Source: an uncultured Gammaproteobacteria bacterium
Lineage (GTDB): Bacteria; Pseudomonadota; Gammaproteobacteria; Magnimaribacterales; Magnimaribacteraceae
Assembly: GCA_913031395.1 (NCBI GenBank)
Contig: CAJWDT010000009.1
Coordinates: forward strand, 1 to 36,395
DNA: 36,395 nt
Direction of reading: 5' to 3'
Shown: positions 1 to 8,746 of the stretch, piece by piece
Layout of the letters: every line of letters begins with the position of its first letter
How positions within the stretch are numbered: the stretch's first letter is position 1
Program-made: the position numbers and the translations under genes
The notes under the pieces: model-generated
What the model was told of the DNA's origin: nothing
What the model saw: the letters and a program-made list of their open reading frames with translations, nothing else
Databases searched by the model: none

Positions 1-52
1 CACCGACACAAGGATTTTCAGTCCTTTGCTCTACCGACTGAGCTATCTGGGC
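1..52 (-). tRNA. tRNA-Phe (GAA), 3' part outside the window
   Basis: Read on the minus strand from position 52, the sequence has the acceptor 5' strand GCCCAGA, a D-arm with the usual GCTCAG...GAGC pattern, and an anticodon stem-loop whose loop is CTGAAAA, giving anticodon GAA at window positions 17-19. T33 and the A-rich 3' side of the loop are as expected for tRNA-Phe. About 52 of 76 nucleotides are present; the T-arm and acceptor 3' strand lie before position 1. It follows yggX on the same strand with a 51-base gap, so it may be read from its own promoter or by read-through. Confidence 0.95.
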
Positions 53-67
53 AATGAAGGTGTTGCG

Positions 68-73
68 ATTGTA
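68..73 (-). promoter_or_regulatory. possible -10 box for tRNA-Phe
   Basis: On the minus strand the gap between yggX and the tRNA contains TACAAT followed by CGCAACA, placing a start site about 9 bases before the mature tRNA 5' end. No convincing -35 is visible; upstream is only a T-rich run. Assigned by position and -10 match only. Confidence 0.3.
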
Positions 74-103
74 TACAATTAATTGATTCTAAAAAAGTAA
101 GTT

Positions 104-373
104 TTAATCTACAGGTTTAAATCCTGTCGGTCGTGCATAATCTTTTCCTGAAAGAAATAAGTCCATTTGTTCGTTTAACCATTTCCTAGACTCTCTATCT
201 GCCAGATTAAGCTGTCCTTCATTGATAAGCATTTTTTGATGATCAAGCCACTCTTCCCAAGCTTGTTTAGATACATTATTAAATATTTCTTCACCTTTCT
301 CGCCTGGATAGGGAGCAGTACTCATCCCTTCAAGATCTTCTTTATATTTTTTACAAAAAACTATACGTGTCAT
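104..373 (-). CDS. yggX: YggX, probable Fe(2+)-trafficking protein
   Basis: A 89-residue cytoplasmic protein of the YggX family, linked in enterics to protecting Fe-S clusters from oxidative damage and to iron handling. It starts MTRIVFCKK and ends with the family's typical FLSG...ARPTGFKPVD tail; the N-terminal Cys of the VFC motif is present. An in-frame ATG 18 bases further upstream would lie inside mutY and add six residues absent from the family, so I use the ATG at 373. It begins one base after the mutY stop, the same mutY-yggX order as in E. coli; MutY is an Fe-S enzyme, so the pairing makes functional sense. Confidence 0.93.
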   Translation of the reverse strand: MTRIVFCKKYKEDLEGMSTAPYPGEKGEEIFNNVSKQAWEEWLDHQKMLINEGQLNLADRESRKWLNEQMDLFLSGKDYARPTGFKPVD

Positions 374-374
374 T

Positions 375-1406
375 TTATTTAATTCTTTCAAGAAATTTAG
401 AAACAGGTGCGGGTAAACCTATACCTGTTAATTCATCACTATTAAACCATGCCTTATTATTATCTAAGTTCTGAAAATCTTTATTAAGTTCTATTGAGAT
501 TGTATCAATATCTAACTTGTAATGAGTGAAAACATGTTGAGTTTTGATACCTTCCTCTAAAATTTTGTAGTCTTTAGGTAATTTTTCTTGATATCTCAGT
601 CTGGAGTTAGATTCCTCAAATCCTATAAAAGTCCAGAGCCCTTTCCAAACTCCTTTTGATTTTCTATTCTCCAGTAAAAGCTCACCATTTTTATTTTGTA
701 AGATAAGCCAATAAAGTTTTTTTATAGGTTTTGCTTTCTTGGGAGATTTATTAGGAAGAGTATTTTGAATATTTTCTTTATTTGCGAGGCATTTTCTCTT
801 GAGCGGACATTCAGGACAATTAGGATTTCTTCTCTTACAAATTAAAGACCCAACATCCATAATCGCCTGTGTATAGATATCGCATTCTTTATTAGGAAGA
901 TTATTTTCTGCTATTTTCCAGAGCTCAATAGATGTTTTGTTTAAATCTATAGGATCTTCTATCTTAAAATATCTTACGAGAACTCTCTTAGCATTCCCGT
1001 CTAGAATAGGTGCTTTGAGCTTAAAACCCAAAGAACGTATCGCTCCAGCGGTTGATTTCCCAATACCTGGAAGAGATTCTAGCTCTTCCAGACAACTAGG
1101 CATAGTTGAGCTAAATTCCTTTTGAATGATTTTGGCGGCTTTGAATAAATTCCTTCCTCTTGAATAATAGCCAAGTCCTGACCAGTAACTCAGCACTTCA
1201 TTTTCATTAGAATTTGCTAATGAGTCTATGTTAGGAAATTTACTCATGAATTTGAGGAAGTAAGGAATAACTGTTTGAACTTGAGTCTGTTGAAGCATTA
1301 CCTCTGATATCCAAACTTTGTAGGGATTAGTATCTATTTGCCATGGCAGATCTTTGCGGCCAGATTTCTTATGCCATCGTATGAGATTTGAACTTAAAAT
1401 AGACAT
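375..1406 (-). CDS. mutY: MutY, A/G-specific adenine DNA glycosylase
   Basis: Removes adenine mispaired with 8-oxoguanine in base-excision repair. In the 343-residue protein the catalytic Glu is E35 (WISEVMLQQTQ), the helix-hairpin-helix is LPGIGKSTAGAI (about 112-123), and the catalytic Asp is D136 (ILDGN). Four cysteines at 190, 197, 200 and 206 form the C-X6-C-X2-C-X5-C loop for a 4Fe-4S cluster. The C-terminal third corresponds to the NUDIX-like domain that reads 8-oxoG. The open frame extends 14 codons upstream, but family homology begins at MSILSSNLIRWH, so I choose 1406. It is divergent from hisB across 76 bases and heads a two-gene unit with yggX. Confidence 0.96.
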   Translation of the reverse strand: MSILSSNLIRWHKKSGRKDLPWQIDTNPYKVWISEVMLQQTQVQTVIPYFLKFMSKFPNIDSLANSNENEVLSYWSGLGYYSRGRNLFKAAKIIQKEFSSTMPSCLEELESLPGIGKSTAGAIRSLGFKLKAPILDGNAKRVLVRYFKIEDPIDLNKTSIELWKIAENNLPNKECDIYTQAIMDVGSLICKRRNPNCPECPLKRKCLANKENIQNTLPNKSPKKAKPIKKLYWLILQNKNGELLLENRKSKGVWKGLWTFIGFEESNSRLRYQEKLPKDYKILEEGIKTQHVFTHYKLDIDTISIELNKDFQNLDNNKAWFNSDELTGIGLPAPVSKFLERIK

Positions 1407-1454
1407 GGATATTAAGTTAATTGTACAAGTAATGAACAAGTTGAGCATATTAGC

Positions 1455-1460
1455 TATAAT
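1455..1460 (+). promoter_or_regulatory. -10 box of the hisBHAF promoter
   Basis: A perfect TATAAT lies 22 bases before the hisB ATG and is followed at once by GCGCGA, a GC-rich discriminator. The predicted start site is near 1467, giving a leader of about 16 bases, too short for a his-type peptide attenuator. The -35 is poor: with a 17-base spacer it would be ATGAAC at 1432-1437. Confidence 0.5.
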
Positions 1461-1482
1461 GCGCGACCCTTGAGAATTTTAT

Positions 1483-2070
1483 ATGAGAAAAGTTACTAAA
1501 AAACGAGATACTACGGAAACTCAAATAACGATTGACCTTAATTTAGACGGAACAGGTCAAACTGAGTTTGATACAGGATTACCATTTCTGGAGCATATGC
1601 TGGATCAAATTGGCCGACATGGCATGATAGATCTGAGCATTAAAGCCAAAGGAGATCTGCATATAGATGATCACCACACAATAGAAGATATCGGTATATC
1701 TTTGGGAGAGGCTTTAAATGAAGCTGTTGGGGACAAGAAAGGTATCAGGAGATATGGACATGCCTACATTCCTCTGGATGAAGCACTTTCAAGAGTTGTT
1801 CTAGATTTTTCTGGAAGACCTGGTCTTCATATGAATGTAAATTTTGTTAAAGAAGAAGTTGGAGGAATAGATGTAAATATGTTCGAACACTTCTTTCAGT
1901 CTTTATGTAATCACGCATTTTTGACACTGCATATAGAAAACCTCTCTGGAGAAAATGTTCACCATCAGATAGAAACAATTTTCAAAGCATTTGGTAGAGC
2001 GTTGAGAATGGCATTAGAGATAGACTCTAGGCAGGTAGACATTATTCCCTCGACGAAGGGAGCTTTGTAG
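1483..2070 (+). CDS. hisB: HisB, imidazoleglycerol-phosphate dehydratase
   Basis: Catalyses the dehydration of imidazoleglycerol phosphate in histidine synthesis. At 195 residues it is the monofunctional form, without the N-terminal histidinol-phosphatase fused in enterics. The two metal-binding signatures are visible: [11 protein letters not shown] (about 66-76) and [16 protein letters not shown] near the C-terminus, with an [12 protein letters not shown] motif near residue 36. It opens the plus-strand unit hisB-hisH-hisA-hisF with gaps of 11, 0 and 2 bases, the order seen in Pseudomonas-type gammaproteobacteria. The remaining his genes (hisG, hisD, hisC, hisI/E) are not in the window. Confidence 0.97.
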   Translation: MRKVTKKRDTTETQITIDLNLDGTGQTEFDTGLPFLEHMLDQIGRHGMIDLSIKAKGDLHIDDHHTIEDIGISLGEALNEAVGDKKGIRRYGHAYIPLDEALSRVVLDFSGRPGLHMNVNFVKEEVGGIDVNMFEHFFQSLCNHAFLTLHIENLSGENVHHQIETIFKAFGRALRMALEIDSRQVDIIPSTKGAL

Positions 2071-2081
2071 GTCTGCAAGAA

Positions 2082-2693
2082 ATGACACAAGTTGTTGTTA
2101 TTGACTATGGGATGGGAAATCTCCACTCGGTAAGCAAAGCGTTAGAGACTGTAGCTGATTCCGAAAAAATAATAATTTCTTCCGATCTGGGAGTTATAAA
2201 AGCATCAGATAAAATAGTCTTTCCCGGAGTAGGGGCTATAAAAGATTGCATGGCAGCTTTTTCAGAAGATCTTAAAGAAACAGTTCTAGAAGAGATTGGC
2301 AAAAAACCAACGTTAGCCATTTGTGTGGGTATGCAGATGCTTTTAGAGTCTAGCGAAGAGAATGAGGGCGTGAATGGGCTAAACATTCTTGATGGTAAAG
2401 TCACTAAAATAAAATCTTTAGATAAGATTAAAGTTCCTCATATGGGATGGAATAAAGTGAAATTCTTAAAAGATCACTTTCTATTTAAAAATATTCCTGA
2501 TTCTTCTTTTTTCTATTTTGTACATAGCTATTGCTGTTTATCTTCAGAGGATGCCTTAACTGAAACTGAGCATGGCGAAAATTTTATTTCATCTTTGGCA
2601 AAAGATAATATTTTTGCAGTTCAATTTCATCCTGAAAAAAGTCAGACTGTGGGCCTTGATTTATATAAGAACTTTTTAGACTGGAGTATTTAA
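2082..2693 (+). CDS. hisH: HisH, glutaminase subunit of imidazoleglycerol-phosphate synthase
   Basis: A class I glutamine amidotransferase that releases ammonia from glutamine and channels it to HisF. The nucleophile is C81 in AICVGMQ, an oxyanion strand is VFPGVGA (about 46-52), and the catalytic His-Glu pair is H183 and E185 in FHPEKS. Its 203 residues match the family. The stop codon abuts the hisA ATG with no gap, which suggests translational coupling. HisH and HisF form the heterodimer, both encoded in this unit. Confidence 0.97.
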   Translation: MTQVVVIDYGMGNLHSVSKALETVADSEKIIISSDLGVIKASDKIVFPGVGAIKDCMAAFSEDLKETVLEEIGKKPTLAICVGMQMLLESSEENEGVNGLNILDGKVTKIKSLDKIKVPHMGWNKVKFLKDHFLFKNIPDSSFFYFVHSYCCLSSEDALTETEHGENFISSLAKDNIFAVQFHPEKSQTVGLDLYKNFLDWSI

Positions 2694-3416
2694 ATGTTAG
2701 TTATACCAGCAATTGATCTTAAAGATGGCAAGTGTGTCAGATTAAGAGAAGGTAAGATGCATGAAGAGACTATTTTTTCAGAAGATCCCTTATCGATTGC
2801 CAGCTCATGGTTTGCGCAAGGAGCAGAGTTATTACATATCGTTGATCTGGACGGAGCTGTTCAAGGAAAACCTATAAATCATGAAATTGTCTTCAAGATA
2901 GCCTCACAATTTCCTGATAAAAGAATACAAATTGGAGGTGGAATCAGAAACTTCGATACAGCTCTGAACTATCTTGAGCAGGGTATAGAGCGAGTTATCA
3001 TGGGTACTTCTGCAGTAGAAGATCCAGATTTACTGAAAGATTTTTGTAAACGATATCCTGAAAGAGTTGTTCTGGGTATCGATGCTCTGAATGGAATTGT
3101 GAAAACTCAAGGTTGGCTAAAGGGATCAGAAGTAACACCTTCCGATTTAGTCAAAGATTTCGAAGGAGATTCTATAGCGGCTATTATTTTTACAGATATT
3201 TCTAAAGACGGAATGATGATTGGTCCAAATATTGCAGCTACATCTGATCTCGCAAGACAAACTGATATACCTGTTATTGCTTCGGGTGGAGTATCTTCTC
3301 TAGAACATATAAGTCAGCTGGTTAAAGAAAAAATAATTTCAGGCGTCATTTGCGGAAGAGCCTTGTATGAAAATTCATTCACTTATCAAGAAGCTATGAA
3401 GGCCTCAGAAACATAA
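2694..3416 (+). CDS. hisA: HisA, ProFAR isomerase
   Basis: A (beta/alpha)8-barrel isomerase that converts ProFAR to PRFAR, the substrate of HisFH. The general acid/base aspartates are D8 (PAIDLKDG) and D130 (GIDALNG), and phosphate-binding glycine loops appear as QIGGGIR (about 79-85) and VIASGGVSS near residue 198. Its 240 residues are the normal length. It sits between hisH and hisF, abutting the first and two bases from the second. Confidence 0.97.
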   Translation: MLVIPAIDLKDGKCVRLREGKMHEETIFSEDPLSIASSWFAQGAELLHIVDLDGAVQGKPINHEIVFKIASQFPDKRIQIGGGIRNFDTALNYLEQGIERVIMGTSAVEDPDLLKDFCKRYPERVVLGIDALNGIVKTQGWLKGSEVTPSDLVKDFEGDSIAAIIFTDISKDGMMIGPNIAATSDLARQTDIPVIASGGVSSLEHISQLVKEKIISGVICGRALYENSFTYQEAMKASET

Positions 3417-3418
3417 GC

Positions 3419-4186
3419 ATGTCTGTAGCTAAAAGAATTATCCCTTGCCTTGATGTAGACAAAGGGAGAGTTGTAAAAGGTGTTAACTTCTTAAATATAA
3501 GAGATGCAGGAGACCCTGTAGAGATTGCCAAGCGTTACGACAAAGAAGGTGCTGATGAAATAACCATGCTAGATATAACAGCTAGCCATGAAACCAGAGA
3601 CACTACCTATAAAACTGTTGAAAGTATAGCCAGTCAGGTTTTCATGCCCTTAACAGTTGGTGGTGGAGTTAGAACTATTGAGGATATAAAGAAGCTTTTA
3701 AGATCTGGAGCAGATAAGGTCAGCATAAATACTTCTGCTGTTGAGAACCCTGATTTTGTAAAAGAAGCGGCAGATAAATTTGGTTCTCAATGTATTGTTG
3801 TTGCTGTTGATGCGAAGTCATCAAATATTGATGAAGAATCTTGGGAGGTCGTAACATACGGTGGAAGAAATCGAACTGGTATAGATGTACTTGAGTGGAC
3901 TCAGCAAATAACCGAATACGGTGCTGGAGAAATACTTCTAACGAGCATGGATAGGGATGGAACTAAAGCAGGATTCGATAATAGTCTTGTTTCCAAGGTT
4001 TCGTCTGGAATATCAATACCAGTAATTGCTTCTGGCGGAGTTGGTAATCTTGATCATTTAATTGACGGTATTAAGATCGGCGGAGCAGAAGCTGTTCTTG
4101 CTGCAAGTATTTTTCATTTCTCAGAATTCTCTATAAAAGAAGCTAAGGAAGCCATGCGGGCCTCAGGAATTAATATAAGATTTTAG
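3419..4186 (+). CDS. hisF: HisF, cyclase subunit of imidazoleglycerol-phosphate synthase
   Basis: A barrel enzyme that uses ammonia from HisH to turn PRFAR into imidazoleglycerol phosphate and AICAR. D12 (PCLDVD) and D131 (AVDAK) are the catalytic aspartates; TVGGGVR (about 79-85) and VIASGGVG are the phosphate loops. The 255-residue length is normal. The last codons overlap the stop codon of the convergent phosphoglycerate mutase gene by four bases, so no terminator separates them. Confidence 0.97.
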   Translation: MSVAKRIIPCLDVDKGRVVKGVNFLNIRDAGDPVEIAKRYDKEGADEITMLDITASHETRDTTYKTVESIASQVFMPLTVGGGVRTIEDIKKLLRSGADKVSINTSAVENPDFVKEAADKFGSQCIVVAVDAKSSNIDEESWEVVTYGGRNRTGIDVLEWTQQITEYGAGEILLTSMDRDGTKAGFDNSLVSKVSSGISIPVIASGGVGNLDHLIDGIKIGGAEAVLAASIFHFSEFSIKEAKEAMRASGINIRF

Positions 4187-4791
4187 ACAGTTCTTTGTAT
4201 TTTGCCTTCCGAACACACATACATGAGCGGATCACCAGTAGCTATTTCCAATTTAACTATTTCGTCTGGGCTAATGTCCTCGAGCTTCATCACAAGCGCT
4301 CTTAATGAGTTGCCATGAGCTGCAATTAAAATATTTTTACCTTTTATTACCTCGGGTAAGATTTTGGATTCAAAGTAGGGCAGTACTCTTTCAGCAGTAT
4401 TCTTTAAACTTTCACCTCCAGGTGGTGGGACATCAAATGATCTTCTCCAGATATGGACTTGTTCTTCTCCCCATTTCTTCCTAGCATCATCCTTATTTAA
4501 TCCTGCCAATTCACCGTAGTTTCTTTCGTTAAGGGATTGATCTTTAATTGTTGCTATATCAGTCTGATTCATTTGTTCAAGGATTAGGCGCCCAGTCTCC
4601 TGAGCTCTAAATAAGTCTGATGTGAACATAACATCAAATTTAATATTACTTTGCTGTAATTGGTTACCTGCTTGAATCGCTTCTTCAATACCTAGCTCAG
4701 TTAACTCTGGATCTTTCCATCCTGTAAACAAGTTCTTTTTGTTCCATTCGCTTTGGCCGTGCCTAACGAGTACTAAATTTGATTTCGTCAT
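4183..4791 (-). CDS. gpmA: GpmA, 2,3-bisphosphoglycerate-dependent phosphoglycerate mutase
   Basis: Interconverts 3- and 2-phosphoglycerate in glycolysis and gluconeogenesis. The phosphohistidine is H11 in [10 protein letters not shown], followed by the [13 protein letters not shown] substrate loop; E89 in NERNYGEL and H159 in AAHGNS complete the site. At 202 residues it is shorter than the roughly 250-residue E. coli enzyme and resembles the compact form found in many alphaproteobacteria. The long conserved motifs set it apart from other histidine phosphatases. It converges on hisF and is divergent from the rhodanese gene. Confidence 0.93.
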   Translation of the reverse strand: MTKSNLVLVRHGQSEWNKKNLFTGWKDPELTELGIEEAIQAGNQLQQSNIKFDVMFTSDLFRAQETGRLILEQMNQTDIATIKDQSLNERNYGELAGLNKDDARKKWGEEQVHIWRRSFDVPPPGGESLKNTAERVLPYFESKILPEVIKGKNILIAAHGNSLRALVMKLEDISPDEIVKLEIATGDPLMYVCSEGKIQRTV

Positions 4792-4829
4792 ATTATTAAA
4801 AGTTTTTTATATTTTAACTTAGTAATCTA

Positions 4830-4835
4830 TATAAT
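4830..4835 (+). promoter_or_regulatory. possible -10 box for the rhodanese gene
   Basis: TATAAT occurs 11 bases before the ATG at 4847, in the 55-base gap between two divergent genes. The predicted start site would leave almost no leader. With a 17-base spacer the -35 would be TTATAT, a weak match. Confidence 0.3.
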
Positions 4836-4846
4836 CCTGTCCGGAT

Positions 4847-5263
4847 ATGAATAAATTCTTAGAGTTTGTAGGCGACAATTTTTTAGCAGTCCTTGTCTTG
4901 TTGTCGCTTATAGTAATTCTAATTATCTACGAAAGAAGAAAAGGGGGTACAAAATTAGATACCTCAGAGATTACAAGACTCATCAATAAAAGCAATCCAT
5001 TGGTTTATGACTTAAGAAGTTCTGCTGAATACAATGCAGGTTCAATTGCGGGGGCCTTAAACGTTCAACCAAGTAATCTGGTTAAAGGAGATGCACTCTT
5101 CAAAGCTACCGAAGAAGATTGTCTAATACTGATTTGCGGAACTGGAACAAACTCATCGAAAGCAGCCGGTGATTTATTGAAACAAGGCTTTACGAATGTA
5201 AACGTTTTATCTGGCGGTATGGTGAATTGGGTTCAAAGCGGAATGCCTTTAGCAAAAAACTAA
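4847..5263 (+). CDS. membrane-anchored rhodanese-domain protein (YibN-like)
   Basis: A 138-residue protein with one hydrophobic segment at about residues 11-27, followed by a positively charged YERRKGG stretch, and a single rhodanese domain (about 38-135). The candidate persulfide cysteine is C97 in LICGTGTNSSKAA; the DLRSSAEYNAGSIAGALN stretch is the usual CH2A-type motif. The arrangement resembles E. coli YibN, for which no firm reaction is known; sulfur transfer at the inner membrane is an inference. Its stop codon directly abuts the stop of the convergent ntrC. Confidence 0.85.
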   Translation: MNKFLEFVGDNFLAVLVLLSLIVILIIYERRKGGTKLDTSEITRLINKSNPLVYDLRSSAEYNAGSIAGALNVQPSNLVKGDALFKATEEDCLILICGTGTNSSKAAGDLLKQGFTNVNVLSGGMVNWVQSGMPLAKN

Positions 5264-6643
5264 TTAGGTCTCTATACCTAACTCTTTAATTTTCCTTGTA
5301 AGAGTATTACGTCCCCATCCTAATAATTCTGCCGCTTCTTTCTTTCGTCCCATAGTCTTCTTTAGGGCAACTTTTATTATCGTTCTTTCAAATTCAGGTA
5401 TCGCTTCTTCTAATAAATTATCTTTACCTTTTGCAAGATAGTTCTCAGACCAAGACTGTAAGACTTTACTCCAGTCATTTAGATTTTCTACGTTCTCTAC
5501 TTTTAGATCATCAGGTAAATCTTCCAATTTAACTTCTCTCGTAGGAGACATAACTGTTAGCCATCGACAAGTATTTTCAAGCTGTCTCACATTTCCTGGC
5601 CAAGAGAGCGTCATGAAATACTCCTCTACTTCCGCAGAGAGATATTTTTTTTCTTGTTGTAGTTCGTCAGAAGATTTCTGAAAGAAATGTTTTGCCAGTG
5701 AAGGAATATCTTCTTTCCTTTCATTTAATTTTGGAAGGGAAAGCTTAATCACATTTAGTCTATGAAAGAGATCTTCCCTAAAACTGCCAGCTTTTACTAA
5801 GTCTTCTATATTTTGATGAGTAGCAGTAATGATCCGAACATCTACTTTAATGGGCTCTCTCCCACCCACTCTATAAAATTCACCATTTGATAGAACTCTC
5901 AATAGTCTCGTCTGGGTTTCAAGTTGCATATCTCCTATTTCATCAAGAAATAATGTGCCACCATCTGCCTGTTCAAACCGTCCTATACGTCTCTCATCGG
6001 CACCAGTGAATGCACCTTTTTCGTGACCAAATAATTCAGCCTCTAATAATTCTTTCGGAATATCTGCCATGTTAAGGGCTATAAAGGGCTTATCTTTCCT
6101 TGGACTATGCTGAAAAAGTGCTCTAGCAACTAACTCTTTACCAGTTCCGGATTCTCCAATAAGTAATACCGTTGAATTAGAGTTTGAAAGCTTGCCAATT
6201 GCTCTAAAAACTTCCTGCATAGCAGGGGCTTCACCGATAACTTCAGCTTGAGTATCGGTTGTCTCTTCTTTAATAAAATCTTCAGATGCTGTGGCTCTTT
6301 GAACCATAGATACTGCTTCATCTATATCAAAAGGTTTAGGGAGATATTCCCAAGCTCCATGTTCATATGATTCAACTGCACTATCAAGATCGGAATGAGC
6401 AGTCATAATAATTACCGGGATCTCTGGACGAAGCTCTTTAACTTTATCTAGAAGATCTATCCCGCTTGGTCCTGGCATTCTTATATCTGTTAGGATGAGT
6501 TGAGGATTTTCGGTTTCTAGTTTTTTAATTACTTTATTAGCAGAATCAAAAGTCTGTACATCCATTCCATTATCACCAAGCCCCTTTTCAAGAACCCAAC
6601 GGATAGACTCATCATCATCAACAACCCAAATATTTTTATCCAT
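5264..6643 (-). CDS. ntrC: NtrC, nitrogen response regulator, sigma-54 activator
   Basis: A 459-residue response regulator with three domains. The receiver has acidic residues D9-D11, phosphoacceptor D53 (LTDIRMPG) and K103 (LPKPFD). The AAA+ domain has Walker A GESGTGKE (163-170), the sigma-54-contacting GAFTGA loop (210-215) and Walker B TLFLDEIG (about 230-237). The C-terminal Fis-type helix-turn-helix is [17 protein letters not shown] (about 437-453). Length and order match enteric NtrC. It overlaps ntrB by eight bases and sits in a minus-strand unit behind glutamine synthetase. The intact GAFTGA loop implies that the organism has sigma-54, though rpoN is not in the window. Confidence 0.96.
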   Translation of the reverse strand: MDKNIWVVDDDESIRWVLEKGLGDNGMDVQTFDSANKVIKKLETENPQLILTDIRMPGPSGIDLLDKVKELRPEIPVIIMTAHSDLDSAVESYEHGAWEYLPKPFDIDEAVSMVQRATASEDFIKEETTDTQAEVIGEAPAMQEVFRAIGKLSNSNSTVLLIGESGTGKELVARALFQHSPRKDKPFIALNMADIPKELLEAELFGHEKGAFTGADERRIGRFEQADGGTLFLDEIGDMQLETQTRLLRVLSNGEFYRVGGREPIKVDVRIITATHQNIEDLVKAGSFREDLFHRLNVIKLSLPKLNERKEDIPSLAKHFFQKSSDELQQEKKYLSAEVEEYFMTLSWPGNVRQLENTCRWLTVMSPTREVKLEDLPDDLKVENVENLNDWSKVLQSWSENYLAKGKDNLLEEAIPEFERTIIKVALKKTMGRKKEAAELLGWGRNTLTRKIKELGIET

Positions 6644-7730
6644 TTACAATCTTTAAGTCTAAATCTTTATTAGCATTTATGGGAATATTAATGAAAAATT
6701 CCGTTCTACTAGGTTTACTACTGAAATGTATATTCCCTTTGTGCTGAGAAATAATTCCTTGAGTTATAGAAAGACCTAATCCCGTGCCTTTCTCTTTCCC
6801 TGTGATCATAGGGAAAAAGATAGAATCTTTGATTTCTTCTTTAATTCCTGGACCATTGTCTATGACAGAGATTTTACAAACTGTTGAATTTTTCTCTCCA
6901 TCTATAATTTCACCATGGGAAATTCTAGTCACTATATTAATTTCAGGAGAAGAAGTTTCCGATTCTAATAAAGCATCTCTGGCATTTTTGGTTAAGTTTA
7001 GAATGCTATTCTCAATCAAGTAACTATCGATATATAACTCCGGAATACTTGGATCGAAGTCTTTAGTGATTTTTATTTTTCTATATCCAGATTCTTTGTC
7101 GATTAGGCTTAGAACATTTTCAATTGGGTAATGGATATTTTGATATTGAAAATCAGGTTTTTTATTAGGTCCAAGAATGTTATCGACAAGAGAGGTCAGT
7201 CTATCAGTCTGCTTAATTACTATATCAGTGTATTCTCGAAGTTCTTGATTATTCAATTTATTACTCAAAAGTTGAGCTGATCCTCTAATTCCACTTAGCG
7301 GGTTTTTAATCTCATGAGCTAATTGCCTAACAAAGTCTTGAGAAATTTGTTGATTCGTTTTCATTCTGTAACGTTCAATTAATTCAGATGAAGCCTCTTT
7401 GTTAATCACTTCTACTAAAAGGCTGTTTTCATCGTTATCACTTAGAGGGTGAACTATGTATGTACACAAGACTTTATGGCCTCTTTTGAGGTTTAAAATA
7501 GCATCTGTTTTGGTGAAACTTCTCTTTTGCTCTATTGACTCAATAAAGGCATCTACACTTTCAGGGACTTCAAAAAAAAGTTGGTCTATTTTTTGACCAA
7601 GCGAAGTTTTCTCTGTGGTATCTAATATTGTTAAGGCAGAAGAGTTGATGAATTTAATTCTTAGAGAGTTATCTAAAATTATAATTCCTGTATTGAGCTC
7701 AGAGAGTAGTGTTTGATTGAAATTACTCAC
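6636..7730 (-). CDS. ntrB: NtrB, nitrogen regulation sensor kinase/phosphatase
   Basis: A cytoplasmic 364-residue histidine kinase that phosphorylates or dephosphorylates NtrC according to PII state. It has an N-terminal PAS domain (about 5-110), the dimerisation H-box with H139 (QLAHEIKNPLSG), an N-box (NLTKNARDAL), and G-boxes (DNGPGI and GTGLGLSI) near the C-terminus. No membrane segment is present, as expected for NtrB. The start codon is GTG at 7730; the protein aligns from there with the short N-terminus of NtrB. A perfect hairpin ends seven bases before that GTG, so translation may be modulated. Confidence 0.95.
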   Translation of the reverse strand: MSNFNQTLLSELNTGIIILDNSLRIKFINSSALTILDTTEKTSLGQKIDQLFFEVPESVDAFIESIEQKRSFTKTDAILNLKRGHKVLCTYIVHPLSDNDENSLLVEVINKEASSELIERYRMKTNQQISQDFVRQLAHEIKNPLSGIRGSAQLLSNKLNNQELREYTDIVIKQTDRLTSLVDNILGPNKKPDFQYQNIHYPIENVLSLIDKESGYRKIKITKDFDPSIPELYIDSYLIENSILNLTKNARDALLESETSSPEINIVTRISHGEIIDGEKNSTVCKISVIDNGPGIKEEIKDSIFFPMITGKEKGTGLGLSITQGIISQHKGNIHFSSKPSRTEFFINIPINANKDLDLKIVNG

Positions 7731-7737
7731 AGTAGGT

Positions 7738-7760
7738 ATCCGGAGACTAAATCTCCGGAT
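7738..7760 (-). promoter_or_regulatory. 9-bp perfect hairpin between glnII and ntrB
   Basis: ATCCGGAGA (7738-7746) is mirrored by TCTCCGGAT (7752-7760) around a five-base loop. On the minus (coding) strand it lies between the glnII stop and the ntrB GTG and is followed by ACCTACT, not a T-run, so it is not a classic terminator. The GGAG/CCGGA segments that could act as ribosome-binding sequence for ntrB are in the stem. A role in lowering ntrB expression relative to glnII, or as an mRNA 3' end protector, is inferred. Confidence 0.6.
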
Positions 7761-7774
7761 AAATTACAAATTTA

Positions 7775-8746
7775 TTAAGAATTTAGAGTACCTACTATAT
7801 GAGCTATGATTTTATAGGGATCAGCATTGGAAGCTGGTCTTCTATCTTCTAGATAGCCATTCCAGTTGTGCTCTACGGTGTAGATTGGAATTCTAATACT
7901 TGCACCTCTATCACTTACTCCAAACGAGAACTGATCAATGCTTTGTGTTTCATGAAGGCCAGTTAGCCTCATTTCATTATCTGAACCATATAACGCTATA
8001 CCTTCTTTATGAACTGCTCCAAGTTTTTCACACATAGAAGTAAACATCTCTTCAGAACCAGCAGTTCTCATTTTCTCATTTGAGAAATTTGTATGCATCC
8101 CTGAGCCATTCCAATCACCTGACTTTGGTTTAGGATGAATGTTTACTGAAACACCAAATTCTTCAGCCACCTTATGCAGTAAGTATCTACTTACCCATAG
8201 GTCATCACCGGCTTTTATACCCTTGCCTAAACATTGATATTCCCACTGTCCTAAAGCTACTTCTGCATTTGTTCCAGTAAGCTCTATACCTGCATCTAAG
8301 CATGCATCTAAATGAGCATCACTAATTTCTCTTCCTACAACATTACTAGCACCGACAGCACAGTAGTATTCTCCTTGAGGTCTGCTAGGTGTTCCATCTT
8401 CCCATCCGAGAATCGTCCCATCTTTATCCGTTAAGAAATATTCTTGTTCAAATCCAAACCACCATTCGTCACTCACCACAGCTTCAGCAGCAGCTCTAGA
8501 ATTAGAAGGGTGCGTTTCATGTTCGCCAGTTTCAACTTGGCACATTACAAGAGAACCTTCATTTGTTGGGTTTTCATATTGTTCTACCGGCAATAATATA
8601 CAGTCAGAACTTCCACCTTCAGCTTGTTGAGTAGATGATCCATCAAAAGACCAGGCTGGTGGTTCCCCGTCTGTAACTTTAACTTTGCTTCTTAAATTGG
8701 CTTCTGGTTGATAACCATCTAGCCATATATATTCATATTTTGTCAT
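7775..8746 (-). CDS. glnII: type II glutamine synthetase (GSII)
   Basis: Makes glutamine from glutamate, ammonia and ATP. At 323 residues it is the short eukaryote-like GSII class, not the roughly 470-residue GSI (GlnA) usual in gammaproteobacteria. Diagnostic GSII motifs are WSFDGSSTQQAEG (about 32-44), the metal-binding GFEQEYF (98-104), NAEVALGQWEYQ (160-171), GSGMHTNFS (214-222), and a C-terminal RRPASNADPY. There is no GSI adenylylation-tyrosine region, so GlnE control should not apply. A strong GGAG lies seven bases before the ATG at 8746. It leads a unit with ntrB and ntrC, taking the usual glnA position. Control by NtrC is suggested by the palindrome at 8865-8881. Confidence 0.95.
   Translation of the reverse strand: MTKYEYIWLDGYQPEANLRSKVKVTDGEPPAWSFDGSSTQQAEGGSSDCILLPVEQYENPTNEGSLVMCQVETGEHETHPSNSRAAAEAVVSDEWWFGFEQEYFLTDKDGTILGWEDGTPSRPQGEYYCAVGASNVVGREISDAHLDACLDAGIELTGTNAEVALGQWEYQCLGKGIKAGDDLWVSRYLLHKVAEEFGVSVNIHPKPKSGDWNGSGMHTNFSNEKMRTAGSEEMFTSMCEKLGAVHKEGIALYGSDNEMRLTGLHETQSIDQFSFGVSDRGASIRIPIYTVEHNWNGYLEDRRPASNADPYKIIAHIVGTLNS

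Noticed and set aside
1-103. tRNA-Phe as a possible integration site
   Set aside because: The 3' end of the tRNA is outside the window and no integrase or repeated att core is visible nearby.
1461-1482. A his leader peptide or attenuator before hisB
   Set aside because: The predicted leader is about 16 bases, with no run of His codons and no alternative hairpins.
4847-5263. Rhodanese as a full thiosulfate sulfurtransferase
   Set aside because: It has a single domain, a membrane anchor and a loop unlike classical two-domain enzymes, so only a general sulfur-transfer role is suggested.
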